A stretch of DNA of 64,000 nt from Spirodela intermedia (taxonomy: Eukaryota > Streptophyta > Magnoliopsida > Alismatales > Araceae), in assembly GCA_902729315.2 (NCBI GenBank), contig LR746275.1, positions 2,884,501-2,948,500 of the forward strand. Direction: 5' to 3'. Positions 38,144-49,200 of this stretch are shown in pieces (within the stretch, counting starts at the first letter, position 1; every line of letters starts with the position of its first letter). The notes beneath the pieces were generated by a model. That model had not been told where the DNA came from. It ran no database searches and worked only from the letters and a program-made list of their open reading frames with translations. The translations under genes were made by a program, and so were the position numbers.

Positions 38144-41100
38144 CTAATCATCCCAATCTTCCCACTCATTTCTATCAGAAGAAGACTTGACAGGGCGTCC
38201 TCCTCCTCCTCCTCCCTCTGATGGCCTCGGCAGCGCTTCTTCCTCATCCCAGTCGTCGCTCCAATGCTCGTCCCATCCATCGACTCGATCATCGTTAGTC
38301 AGAGTTGCAGGTGGGCGTTCAGAGCTCATCTCAAGCTGCTGGTACGCCACTCGAGCGCCACCTGCCCTTCCCCTGTTCCTGAGCTTGCGGCAAGCCCACA
38401 CACCCCCAATGAAAATAATAGTGAAGGAAGCCACATAGATGCCGTGGACTGGAGTAACACGATTGACGTATGGAAACGAGTAAGCCTTGGCCGCAGGAGA
38501 TGGGGACAGCTTGAGGGAGCAATTTTCATTTCCCCCCTTCACTGTTATGTTGACATCCTTCGTCATGCCCGGAGGAAGATCGACCTAAAGAAAGATGGGC
38601 ATGGGAGACCATAAGTGAGGATTTGACAATTCTAGAAAAGGACTACTATAAAAGAAAAGAAAAATAAAAAAAAGGATACGGACGACAGATGGGCATCCCC
38701 CACTTGTTGCAGATTCTGGTAAGGTTTGGAGGATGAATAATTTAAAAATTTCACCAAAGTCAACGATTGCCCTTGCTCTGTGCGTGATACACTTCTGTTG
38801 TCCACAAGTCAACGCTCAAATAATGGCTCACACATGAGAGAGAGCGTTAGAATAGATGAGTCTACTCGACTTGTTGTTCATTACTTTTGGGCAATGTGGT
38901 CAAATACTTTTGCTAGGAAAAGTGTCATCCTTCTGTTTTGAATAAGATGGGATGCTCAATATGATCATATTTCTCAAAAGCAAAGCTCATCTTTCTAGAA
39001 TCTTTTGCAGATGCCCAAAAGCATGCTGGCTTCAATTTCTGAGAACACCTACGAATTCCTTTTCTACATAATTAAACTAAAAAAATATGTAAAAAGAATG
39101 TGCGAACAAAAGCCTTGAACACACTGCTCATACTCAACATGGGTGGGTGCTAGGAAAAAAGTGACCAAACCCTGCCAAATGTCAAACAAGGAAGGCCAAT
39201 TCATAACTTACATTCTGATGAACCCAAACAAAATCACACGGTTGAGGTCAAGGCAAGTTTAACAAATGGGTAAACAAACCCAATCTGCATCTACATCAGT
39301 TGCAACAAGAACTGTTGAAAATTTCCAAGTATGGTAACCACGGATGTCATTAAAAAAGACCACCATGTTGATGTTTCGTGTCTAAAACAGGCTGGATGCT
39401 CAACCCAAATTGGTTCTCAACCATGGTTGGCAGTCGTTAAACTTGATATTCTTGCCTAAATGAATTCAAGGTCAACCATTTGGAAGCTGGGGATGATGGC
39501 GACTTTCTCAGATATCAAAGGTGAATGCTATTATTTCCAAAATTCATAAGAAAAAATTGCAAGTTAGAAGCAGGCCTTCCCGTTAATATTTCAAGAGTGA
39601 GATATGCTTTCGGCGATCCAAACCAGTATAATAACTTAAAACAAATACTTTTGGAAGTAAATGGCCATCTCTTACATGCTTAGGCTATCTAAACGTTTGA
39701 GCTTGCCCACACAAATATGATATGACACGTTTATTTTTTATTGGAGAATCATCAGCAATACGTTTCGACATCACACTGGAGAACAGTTTGTAGATGCGAC
39801 TGATTGTAATCTAGATTGGAGGCCTCCAATCAGATTTAGTCCTTTTTACAAAGCATATGTATTTTGGTTTATAAATGGGATTTACTGGTGGGAAACAAAC
39901 GACCTGATGGAACTGCACGATCCATATGATCCTAATTTCTGTTTTCCAAAACTATAATCCACATTGAAAGGATAAATGCACAGTGAATATGAGAAGGGAG
40001 GTGAGAGAATTGCAGACTCACTATGAATTTTTTTGAGCTGTTCTTCGGTATTTGCTCTCCTCCTTCCCCAGTTACAGAGAGTGGTCCCAAAACGGTCAGA
40101 TTGAGAGTACTTTCCCCTTCATTACGGACTACAAGGACCCACCTCTGAGACTCTGCAGTAGAGGAAAGGCGAACACATAAAATGACGTAAAGAAAACTAA
40201 AATAAGTAGTGGGTTCCACGAGGAAATAAGAAATATAGTAATGCCGGAAGCAAGAGCATGGGGTAATTTCCCTTTTAAGCAACTGAGTGCGCAAATAGTA
40301 CATCATATCATCTATAAGATGATTTTTTTCTTAAACTAAATAAAATAAAAATAAACAAGTTACAGAAATAATTACATTAAGATGTCAAATATAACTTGCA
40401 TATGATAGGCCACTACTACTTTTACTTCATCAAGTTTGGAGAAGAAACTGTTGTCAGTCAATAATTTGAGGCCAGAGAAAGAATAGTCACAAACACAGTG
40501 AAGGTCAATGGGAAACTATGCACGGAAATAATCCTAATTTTCTTTAAAACGAGACATAGACATGACACATGAGGCAGCAATCTCATCGTTGTCTTACATT
40601 CTGACAGCAGAAAACTGAGACTGAGGTGTAAAATGCGTCTAAGAAAAAAAAAGGAAAAAAAATAACACAAAATACTCCTCGGGTTATCTACATACGTAAG
40701 ACGTGGGAGCTAAAATCGAATGCATTATTTTTTGTCCTTCACCTTCTTCAGCAGGATAGAATGAACTGTAACCCCAGTATCTACTTTACAGCAATTAAAC
40801 AGGAACACGATCACCTTGCTGATAATAGCTTGTATTTCTCTCACAACATATCACCACCAGAATAGCGGATAGAAATGACCTTTCATCAATAAACTTCAGA
40901 TGGCAATAGATAGACATCACGGTAAGATCCGAAAGGACACTTTTCATGTGTTGACTTGAGAAATGGAAAGCTTGCGTAACAACAAGAAACTCAGACCAAA
41001 AAATGTTTCAAAAAAAGACAAGCTGAGTTCGGAAAGCCTAGTAATTATCCTTTACCATACTCAAGGACATCTTTTCATCTGTCAAGTAAAAAATATTTTC

Positions 41101-42614
41101 AACGCTATCATTCATTGGCCAATCCTCTTCATTTATTGTAACACCTTTACCATGCATTTCGAATTTTTACGTAGCATATGTCAGCATCACATTCATTGTA
41201 ACAAATTGACAGGTGACGCAATTTTTGTCTACTATCACCATTGGCCAATCCTCTTCATTGTCATTCAGACTCTTGCGTCACATCTTGTACTGACTCTTGC
41301 TGCTATTTTTTCCTCATTTATGGAGAGGGTAAAATATATGCGAAGCTATACATGAGTAGATCATTCAAAAAGAGTGGATTTTGTGATGCGAGATTATTGA
41401 GGAGTGAGGCACGTTTGAATGCAGTGATTGTGAACGACAATGAGGGGTAACACTTATGAGCGTTTTGTAGTTGAGAAACTATGTACCTTTTCGCCTATTC
41501 GGTTTATAGCTAGCATATTCATTTATTTTTGTCTCCATGCTCATTTGTCCAGGGTTATCTACCAACATTCATTTTGTAGTTACATATGTTCATTCTGATA
41601 CCTAATGAGAGGTGATAATTTGTTTATAACAGCGAGGATCACCACTAAGAAAAACTCAAAGAAGAGGAATTTCTTGGAGAATTTCTATATTAAGGAAATT
41701 ACAGTGTCACTATTCTATTGGGTTGGGAAGGGACGGTGGGTAGGCAACGCCTCCCAGCCCGAAAAAAAGAATTACAAGAGAAAATCAATCACTCATTCCT
41801 TGCTTAGTAGAATCCTGTCAGCAGACAGCAGAACATTTTCTCCATAAATAAATAAATAAGATACATGCAGTCATCATTTCATAGATTTCAAAAACATTAA
41901 ATTTTAAAGCGAAAATAAAATTCTTTAGGGCTAATGAATGCAAACTTCAGGTGGGCAGCCAAATTTTATGCACTGTGTAACGCGTGCTAATACGTTAAAA
42001 AATGTGAAGAATTACCATTTTGGAGGGGTTGAAGGCAAGAGACAAAGCCTTTAGCTTCACAATAGGTAGGCGTGGAACCGGTGCCATTATGTTGGCACGT
42101 ATAATTTGCCAAACTTTTCCCCGGAGAATTTTCGGGGGCGGAAGGGCTGTTTTTCTTTCCCTTCGGTGGAGTCGTTGATGGTAGAGGTGATGGAGGATGA
42201 TTCAATGGATTTTGCGACGACTTGGTCGGCATTGACGGTGTGCCCGAAGGTGGTACCGAAACAGGCGTGTTACTCGATGGTGGCGAGAGAACTGGTGAGG
42301 GACTGAATGGAGCGCGTGATGCAGGAGGCGGATTTGGTGGCTTGCCCAGTGGTGATCCAGGACGGGATGGCGACCGATTACCTTCTGCCTGGGACAAAAG
42401 CTAAGTTTCAGATTCTTCTTCAAAAGGAAAAACAAGACGAGGACAATAACAGGCGGGGAGAACAAAATGAAAGGCGAATTCCTACCTGCCCGGGCTTCGG
42501 TTCCTCCGCCAGCAGAATTCGAAGCCTCGCAGTAATCGGTGGATCACGAACTCCAGCAGAGAACGAGATCAACACGAGCGCTGCCAGAACCCCGATCCAC
42601 CCCCTCTTATCCAT
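38144..42614 (-). CDS. Type I single-pass membrane protein, Pro-rich ectodomain and acidic Trp-rich tail, function unknown
   Basis: Four exons, 42614-42486, 42388-42016, 40152-40022 and 38584-38144, give 357 aa; all phases close. A signal peptide (WIGVLAALVLISFSAGV) is followed by a Pro/Ser-rich stretch (~45-112), then a compact Cys-containing domain (~118-240). In that domain are NYTCQHNGTG, CEAKGFVSCLQP, RWVLVVRNEGESTLNLTVLG and VDLPPGMTKDVNITVKGGNE, with five N-glycosylation sequons. One TM helix (GIYVASFTIIFIGGVWAC) precedes a basic stop-transfer and a cytosolic tail with repeated W-D/E blocks (WDEHWSDDWDEEE and EWEDWDD at the end). I think this is the plant family carrying DUF7356, but that is recollection. 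The tail resembles acidic/aromatic sorting signals; this is inference. The ATG at 42614 is the first true ATG of the frame. Confidence 0.8.
41113..41259. repeat. Duplicated ATTGGCCAAT-containing 21-mer in intron 2 of the type I protein gene
   Basis: A 21-bp sequence beginning CATTGGCCAATCCTCTTCAT occurs identically at 41113-41133 and 41239-41259. Each copy contains the 10-bp palindrome ATTGGCCAAT, a double CCAAT box. The 126-bp offset suggests a local duplication. Confidence 0.85.
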
Positions 42615-43383
42615 CCCCCACTCGCCACTCGCCACTCACCCAAAAGACTCTTCAGAAACCCTATCCTTCGGTTCCACAGCGCCGAAAAAGCATACCGATC
42701 GAGGGCTCCATCGATGAGATGTCCAAACACCTCATTCTGCCGTCAACACACAGTCATAAACAGGCCAGACCAGTTTCCGAAGATCCGAATCAGAGGAACG
42801 TTTGGCAGGGGAGAGATCCGCGATGGAAGCAACGACGATCTCCTCCTCCGATACGAGCAACGACCAGCTCGATCGATGGAGTCCGGGGCTGCAAAAGAGA
42901 GGGAGACCTCCGTCGTCGTCCTTCCGCCACTCCCCAGCCGCAGCTGCCGCCGCCGCCTCCGTCGAAGAGGACGATTCCCGCGAGCTCTCCAAGAGGGCCT
43001 AGGCAACGTATCTCGGCCGTCAATTGAGCCACCCATTCTCCACGCGTTTACGACGGCCGACGTGGCGATGGATACATAGATTAGAAATCTCCACCGTCCA
43101 ACACAAAAGCAACCGCCCGATCGTCCCAAACGCTGCGGCTCGATGGGAGCTCGAAGTGGACGGGTCACAATCTCTTCATAAATTCGCCCGTAATATTATC
43201 CAAATCCACTAATATTTTCGGAAAAACTTAATTTACGTCCAAGTTGGAGAAGCCCGCGGGCCTCGTTTGACTGGACATTGGCTTTTGAAAGACAGGTCAG
43301 AGTTGACCTAGATATACAATAAAAAAAGAAGAGGACTCCTCCCTCCAACGGGAAGCCGGTAGAGAGAAACAGCGCACTCTTCC
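42615..43383 (-). promoter_or_regulatory. Promoter of the type I protein gene and 3' flank of the cupin gene
   Basis: The interval holds many overlapping GC-rich frames on both strands (42539-43027, 42714-43079, 42743-43168) with no shared family motif, typical of a GC-rich leader or promoter. The first ~100 bp is presumably the 5' UTR of the type I gene. I do not support a separate gene here. Confidence 0.45.
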
Positions 43384-44399
43384 CTACTGCGACCAAAGCT
43401 CTGGGCTTCTCTCCGAGCGAGGCCATGGCGGGAGGATGGTGGATTCGCCTTGAGCCTCGGCGATCTTCCGCAGATGGTCCTCTCCCGCGGCGAACGCGGC
43501 GGCGAGCTCCGGCCCCATCATGGCGCGGAGGACGGAGCCGGCGCCGACGAGGAACTGGGGGCGGTTCTTCCTCGCGGAGGTGGTGAAGCCGAAGAACTCC
43601 ATGGGACCGCTCCGGGAGGCCACCTGACAGAAGGGGAAGTACCGCGGCACCCAGAAGACGTCTCCCTCCGCTACTTCGGCGTTCATGGCGAGGGACCCGT
43701 TGGGGAAGACGACCTGCACGCTGCCGGCGCCGCTCAGCACCACGCCGTACTCCGCCGCGGTGGGGTTTATGTGCGGCGCCATCATCGCGCCGGCGGTGAG
43801 GTTGACGAGGAAGACGCCGGCGCGGGCGTGCTTGAGCGGCGCGTAGTCGTCTTCCCCGACAGCGATGCTCCAGCCGTAGTCGTTCTTGAAGTCGGGAGTT
43901 CGCTGGTAGAGGTTGTAGGCGTGGGGGGCAGCGACGGGGAGTTCTCGTTCTTTCTTCCACAGGACGAAGTTCAGGAGCTTCCGCCATGCGCATGTTTTTG
44001 CCCCCTCCCCATCTTTGTTTTCCTTTTCCTCTTCCCCAGTTTGGGTCGCCTGCATCATGAAGGTTAACCTCTTCCCTTGCTCGGAGGCCTCGCCCTTGGT
44101 GTAGACGATGGGGCCGCTCCCTCTCCTCATCAGTGCTTCCAGCTCGTGGGAAGAGATCTTGCGCCACCAATCACCACGAATTCAGTAAGATCGTAACTTT
44201 AACTCGTAATTGAACTGGTCTTTGTGATGATTTCTTACATTGAACGCCGTCGCGAGAGTATGACTGTCGAATCCGGCGAGAACCGACGTGGGATTGGATC
44301 CTCCGGAGATGAAGAACGACTGTGATGGAATTCACCGATCAACGGCCGACTGATGAACAGGAACTTGCATGCGCTCATGCTAATGAATCCTCTAGCTAT

Positions 44400-44430
<31 letters not shown>

Positions 44431-44683
44431 GAGTAAAAGAGAGAGTCAATGGGGGAACTTACCTGGAACACGCCGTACCCCAAGCTCTCCGATGTGTCGA
44501 TGCTGCTGATCATCTGCAGCCGCTGGCCTCTCCCTGTGTTGGCTATGTAGAAGGTCGAACCTGCGGGGATTCTGTAGATATCTCCGATCTTCAGCTGCTT
44601 CTCCACCAACCTATCCTTGTAGATCCATCCCACCTTCGCCTCCCCTGCGCATCATTTTCCACCACGTTTGCATGACAGCTGAG

Positions 44684-44725
<42 letters not shown>

Positions 44726-45025
44726 ACCTCTCCTGACGAAGAGGATCAAGCTGGAGTCCATGTACTGAGGGACGTAGAGGCTGTTGGGCTCCATGGAGAT
44801 GAAGCCGAGGTGCATTGGAGAGGGCCCGCCTTTCCAGCCGAACCCCTTCACCACCTTCACTTCTCCGGCCTCCGTCTTTACCACCTGCTTTGACTTCTCC
44901 AGCAAGAACAGTCCCCGTCCGCCGCCGAACTCCTCTTCCTCCTCCCGGCGCTCGTTCCCCGCTGGCGCCGCCGGATTGGCGGCGATTAGGAGCATCAGAA
45001 GCGCCGTCGCGCACCAGGCCGTCAT
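43384..45025 (-). CDS. Vicilin-like bicupin (seed storage / PAP85-type)
   Basis: Four exons, 45025-44728, 44644-44463, 44319-44239 and 44157-43384, give 444 aa; all phases close. A signal peptide (WCATALLMLLIAANPAAPAG) leads into two cupin modules. The first includes GGPSPMHLGFISMEPNSLYV, LILFVRRGEAKVGWIYKD and GDIYRIPAGSTFYIANTG. The second includes YGWSIAVGEDDYAPL, GVFLVNLTAGAMMAPHINPT, AAEYGVVLSGAGSVQVVFPN and GDVFWVPRYFPFCQVASR. It resembles the Arabidopsis vicilin-like protein At2g28490, secreted or vacuolar, expressed in seeds. The second module keeps a His (APHIN) and a Glu (AAEYG) where metal-binding cupins have ligands, but function is unknown. Intron 1 is only 83 bp and mostly CT on the sense strand; intron 2 also carries a CT tract. 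An RY motif (CATGCA) lies ~140 bp upstream of the ATG. Confidence 0.9.
44400..44721. repeat. Two (GA)n microsatellites in cupin introns 2 and 1
   Basis: GA runs at about 44400-44433 (intron 2, 143 bp) and 44689-44721 (intron 1, 83 bp) read as CT on the sense strand. The second begins within about ten bases of the 5' splice site at 44727, like the CT tract in the EDR4-like intron. Confidence 0.95.
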
Positions 45026-45958
45026 CTCGTGTCCTTCTTCTTCACCCTTTCGTCCTTCTTCTTCGCCCTTTCTCCGGCGACGAGCTGCGTGGTGGAGGAA
45101 CGGAGAGGAGAGCCACCGGTTAAGTAGAGAGAGAGGGGAGGGCTGGGTGGGGACGCGTGGCAGCCATGCAGGGTTTCTAAGGTTTCTACGTGGTAGCTCC
45201 CCCCGATGGGCGCTTTGAGGTCCGAATTCGGATCCGAAACTCCTCCACTCGCTGCTTCGCTTATTTTATGCCACAACCCCAACCCCCCCCCCCCCGACAA
45301 GGAGAATGCCACCTCACGGGGCCCATCACCATCGCTATCCGTCTGGGCGGCCGAGATCAGTGCGATGGCGGTCCGATGGAATAAAGGCCGTCACGATCAT
45401 GCGCCCTCCGCGAGTTTCGTCATCGCCGCATGGTGACGTAAGTCTGACGACATGATGATATCATCACATACCGGTTTGCTTCCCCGGTTCGGTCCGGATA
45501 TTAACGTAACGCGCGGACATCCACGCGGGCTATATGCCGCGGAGATTCGCGTGGACTGCAGAGCCCCGTTGGCCTGTATATCGGCGGTCAAAAAGCTGGC
45601 CGCGGAGCACCACACCGCCCTCCGTGCACAGACAAAGTGCCATAATTACCCTTCCTCTCTGCCCGGGGACCCTGCGGTACGGACGCCTGGCTAATTATTC
45701 CTGCCTCTTCAGAAGGCTGGAGAGTCCATCGAATTAATTTTGAGGGCTTACATGTAATTTCGCCAACTAGGTCGCGGCAGGTGGATTCATGGTATCGTTA
45801 TGATTAAGCTAACAGCGCAATTAATTACGTATTTTAGGGGTCAGATGTGCTGGAGGAGAGAGAAACGAGTGGGACGGCTGTAGAGAGAGGAGAGAGAGAG
45901 TTATTGTTGCTGGTGTAGCTTACTTTCGTGCATGCATCTCTCTCTTTCTCTCTCTATC

Positions 45959-45989
<31 letters not shown>

Positions 45990-46261
45990 ACCTGGTCTGC
46001 ATGCACGCGGCCCCCATCTTTTGTCGCCCCTTCATCCTCGTCTCCGTCGTTGAGACCTTCCCCATCTGCTCCGCTCCTCCTTTCAATAGGGCTGCTCTAC
46101 GGGGTTTATGTGCCAGCATTCCCATTAGCGGCACCTTCGTGATCGAGAAGAGTTCTCCCTCGCGGGACACGGGGCTTCTTCCGGTGGCAGGGGTCGGGGA
46201 AGGCCGTTCGCCGTACCCTTGAAGCCTCGAAGATTCACGGCGCGGTTTTCGGTTTGTGAAG
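45026..46261. promoter_or_regulatory. Shared cupin/VAL upstream region with RY elements around a CT/GAGA tract
   Basis: The cupin starts leftwards at 45025 and the VAL gene rightwards at 46262. CATGCA (RY core) is at 45165-45170. The palindromic RY octamer TGCATGCA is at 45929-45936 and again at 45998-46005, with a CT-rich tract (about 45937-45990) between them. A GA tract at about 45881-45900 lies just left. RY elements are bound by the B3 domains of LEC2/FUS3/ABI3 and VAL proteins; GAGA tracts are bound by BPC factors. The 45988-46491 frame is not coding as far as I can tell. Confidence 0.6.
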
Positions 46262-49200
46262 ATGGGGTTAGCATCGAGGAGTTGCGTTAACGCGGAGTGT
46301 GGAGCGACGGCGGCGGGGGAGTGGGGGAAAGGATGGGCGCTGAGATCGGGTGGATTCGCTAACCTTTGCGGCAACTGCGGGTAATATGGGGGAATTGCCA
46401 AGTCAATTGTACATGCTACATCTGGTCGGTTTCCGAGTTTCCCGTGCGAGCAGTATCTTCGCGTATTTCTCTCCGTTTTCTCGGTGGGCAAATTCCCTGG
46501 TGGTTTTCTTTAGCTCGTGATCCCGCTTTTTTTTTTCCACCCTTCATCTGTGGCCGCTCATTTGTAGCGGACGACGGACATTACTCGTCTTAAGATATTT
46601 TCCCGATGCCATTACGGCTTTCAAGGCTATTTTCACGGTGGCTTGATTAGATTTTTTTTTTCTGGAGCATGGATTTTCCCCTTCCGGTATTATAATTTTT
46701 GGCCATTAAAGTACATTTCACTCGTTCCTCTTTCGCTTTTCTATACCTGGGCATATGCCATGGTACATTTCCATGCCATGTCGTTCATCTTACATTTTGG
46801 GAAAGTTCATATTCGCGAGGAGTCCTTCGTTGAGGACATATTTTATGTTTTTAGTTTCTGATCGGGCTTCTTGTCCCCAGGGGTTTGAAGTTTTCTGCGA
46901 TACATGTTATTAGATCTTCTGCCATTAGGTTAATGACATCTGGTGTACGCACGGCTTTATGCTTACATGAATCAGTTCGACATGATGCCTTCGTCCACAA
47001 GCTGGATTAGAATTTTGTGAAGAAAATTTGGTGTTAATTATACTTTCAGAGTTGTATCAACTTTTACGGATTTCTAGCAAATGCTGAATTCATTTAGGCA
47101 TAGTTTAGGAGAAACGAGGAAGATCAAGTGTCTCCTATGTCAAAATCCTCCTGGGTGGGCTTCTATTTTGCAAAAAAGAGTCATCTGTTGAAAGACCGAC
47201 CCTCAACAGGAATGACCTTTTGGTGCTTTGTCGTAATGGCACTACAAAGCATTAATGAACTTTTAAGTGATTCTCTGGTTGTGAGGAATGGATGCATGTT
47301 CATTGATAAAGAATTTCCTTTCCACTATTTTTTCATGGCTCATTTGTGCCGCTGCATAATACAGTGGAGTCCGTGATTGGGCAGAAATGTGAGAAAATAA
47401 TAAAAATAACGAACATATGCAATCTTAAAATGAAGTAGCTTTGCGAAATACTTTGAAAAATTCATCTGGCAAAAGATAAAGAGAGATCCTTGTGAATAAA
47501 ACCACGCTGATGATTAAGCTATAACTATATTTATACTCTTCCCTCTCGAGCAATAAGTTTTCTCTCGTCAAAATTTATTCTATGAATGGGGTTGCCTGCC
47601 TTGGGAACGGTATGCACAATCACAGACATTTGAACTTTTTTTCTGACCTGTTGTCAGCCCCCCATCTGCCTCCATTTGTTAAGCCGAGTAAGCATCTGTT
47701 GGAGCAGTCTCTCTATCATCAGCTCTTGACCTTAAGTTTTCTTTTTATTCCATTTCTTCCCACATTTCTGATTGATTAAGGATTTATGTTTTCAACCAAC
47801 TGTATTCTAGACTCCAAAGAGTGGTATTACCATTAGAGATACAGGATAATTCAATATGTATGTATTGAAAATATAAATATTCTTCTGAAGAAAGGTTTAA
47901 AAAACATCTGCATATCACTAGAAGTTGCATAAACACGCAAACTAGTAGTTGCATAATGATGCGCGCTATCATGAACCTGTAACTCTTTTCTTGAGGTGTA
48001 TTGCCCTTGATGTTCTTGGAAAGGCCATTATTAGATTGGGCCATGGTAATAATATGATAGGTAATTTTTTTTAGTATTTTTTATTAAGAGAAATTGTTTC
48101 CAACTGGTTCAGGCATTGATTCGTATTTATACGTCTTATAACTAAATACAGCGTTCCTAACCCCTACCCATAAATTTGTCTTCAATAATCATCAGACACT
48201 ACTCTCAGCTTGGTTTGTTAATTGATGGTGATGTTTGAGGTATTTTAGGTAATTCCAGTTTCTAAGACCTTAACACTGGGCTTTAATGTGGGAATGTTAT
48301 CGAAAATGAATAAAATATCACGAAGTTAAAAGAGAAATGGATAAATTTACGTGATACAGTTATTTCCGTGTTTATAGTTGGTGAATGAAGTGTCAGATTA
48401 ATTTTCAAATCTTTTAGTGAGGTCTAAATTTTCAGTGGCCTGTTTTGCCATTATGCTGCAATAAATGTGGCACTAGATTATAAATATGAGCCTTGTACTT
48501 AAGCTCTGTGTTTATTTTTAACTACAATAACAAATAAATGTGTATTCAGGCTCTCTTCGTCTTTTTCTTTCTCATTATCATCAAAATTGGCTGAATAAAG
48601 CATCTCCTTTTGTTTTTGCATCATCAAAAAACTAAGTAGATTCCATGTTGGCGAGCTGCTTATTGGATTATTCTATTGACATGTAATTTGGTAAATGATA
48701 GGATGGCATATGAAAAATTCATTTTCTGTGACTTGTTTCATGGTAAGGAATCTGGTTGGAGGGAATGCAGTTCTTGTGGCAAGGTAATCTGATTGTTACA
48801 TATTTCCGTGCATCATATTTTTTTTGTCTATTTAATACAGATTAAAATGATTAATCTGCAGCGTCTTCATTGTGGGTGTGTCGCCTCAAGATCTCTTATT
48901 GTGCTACTTGACAACGGGGGAGTACAGTGCGTTAATTGTGCAAAAAATTCAGATCTTAATTCAGTAAGATTTTCATGCATGTAGCCAGATACTCTCATTC
49001 AATGTACGCTTATAGCATAATAATCTGTGTTCCCAATGGTTCCGTTGAGAAATTTAAAGAGTAAACTCGATCAAAATTATTGAACTCATCCAGAAAAGTA
49101 AATAAATGATAAAATAATTTTGAATACGTTTTTTATGATCATTCGGTATTGTTTTTCTTTTTGAAGAGAATCTTGATTAGCTGAACTCTTTGTATACAAT

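Noticed and set aside
43450-44067. 205-aa plus-strand frame
   Set aside because: Antisense to the cupin second module and lacks any recognisable motif.
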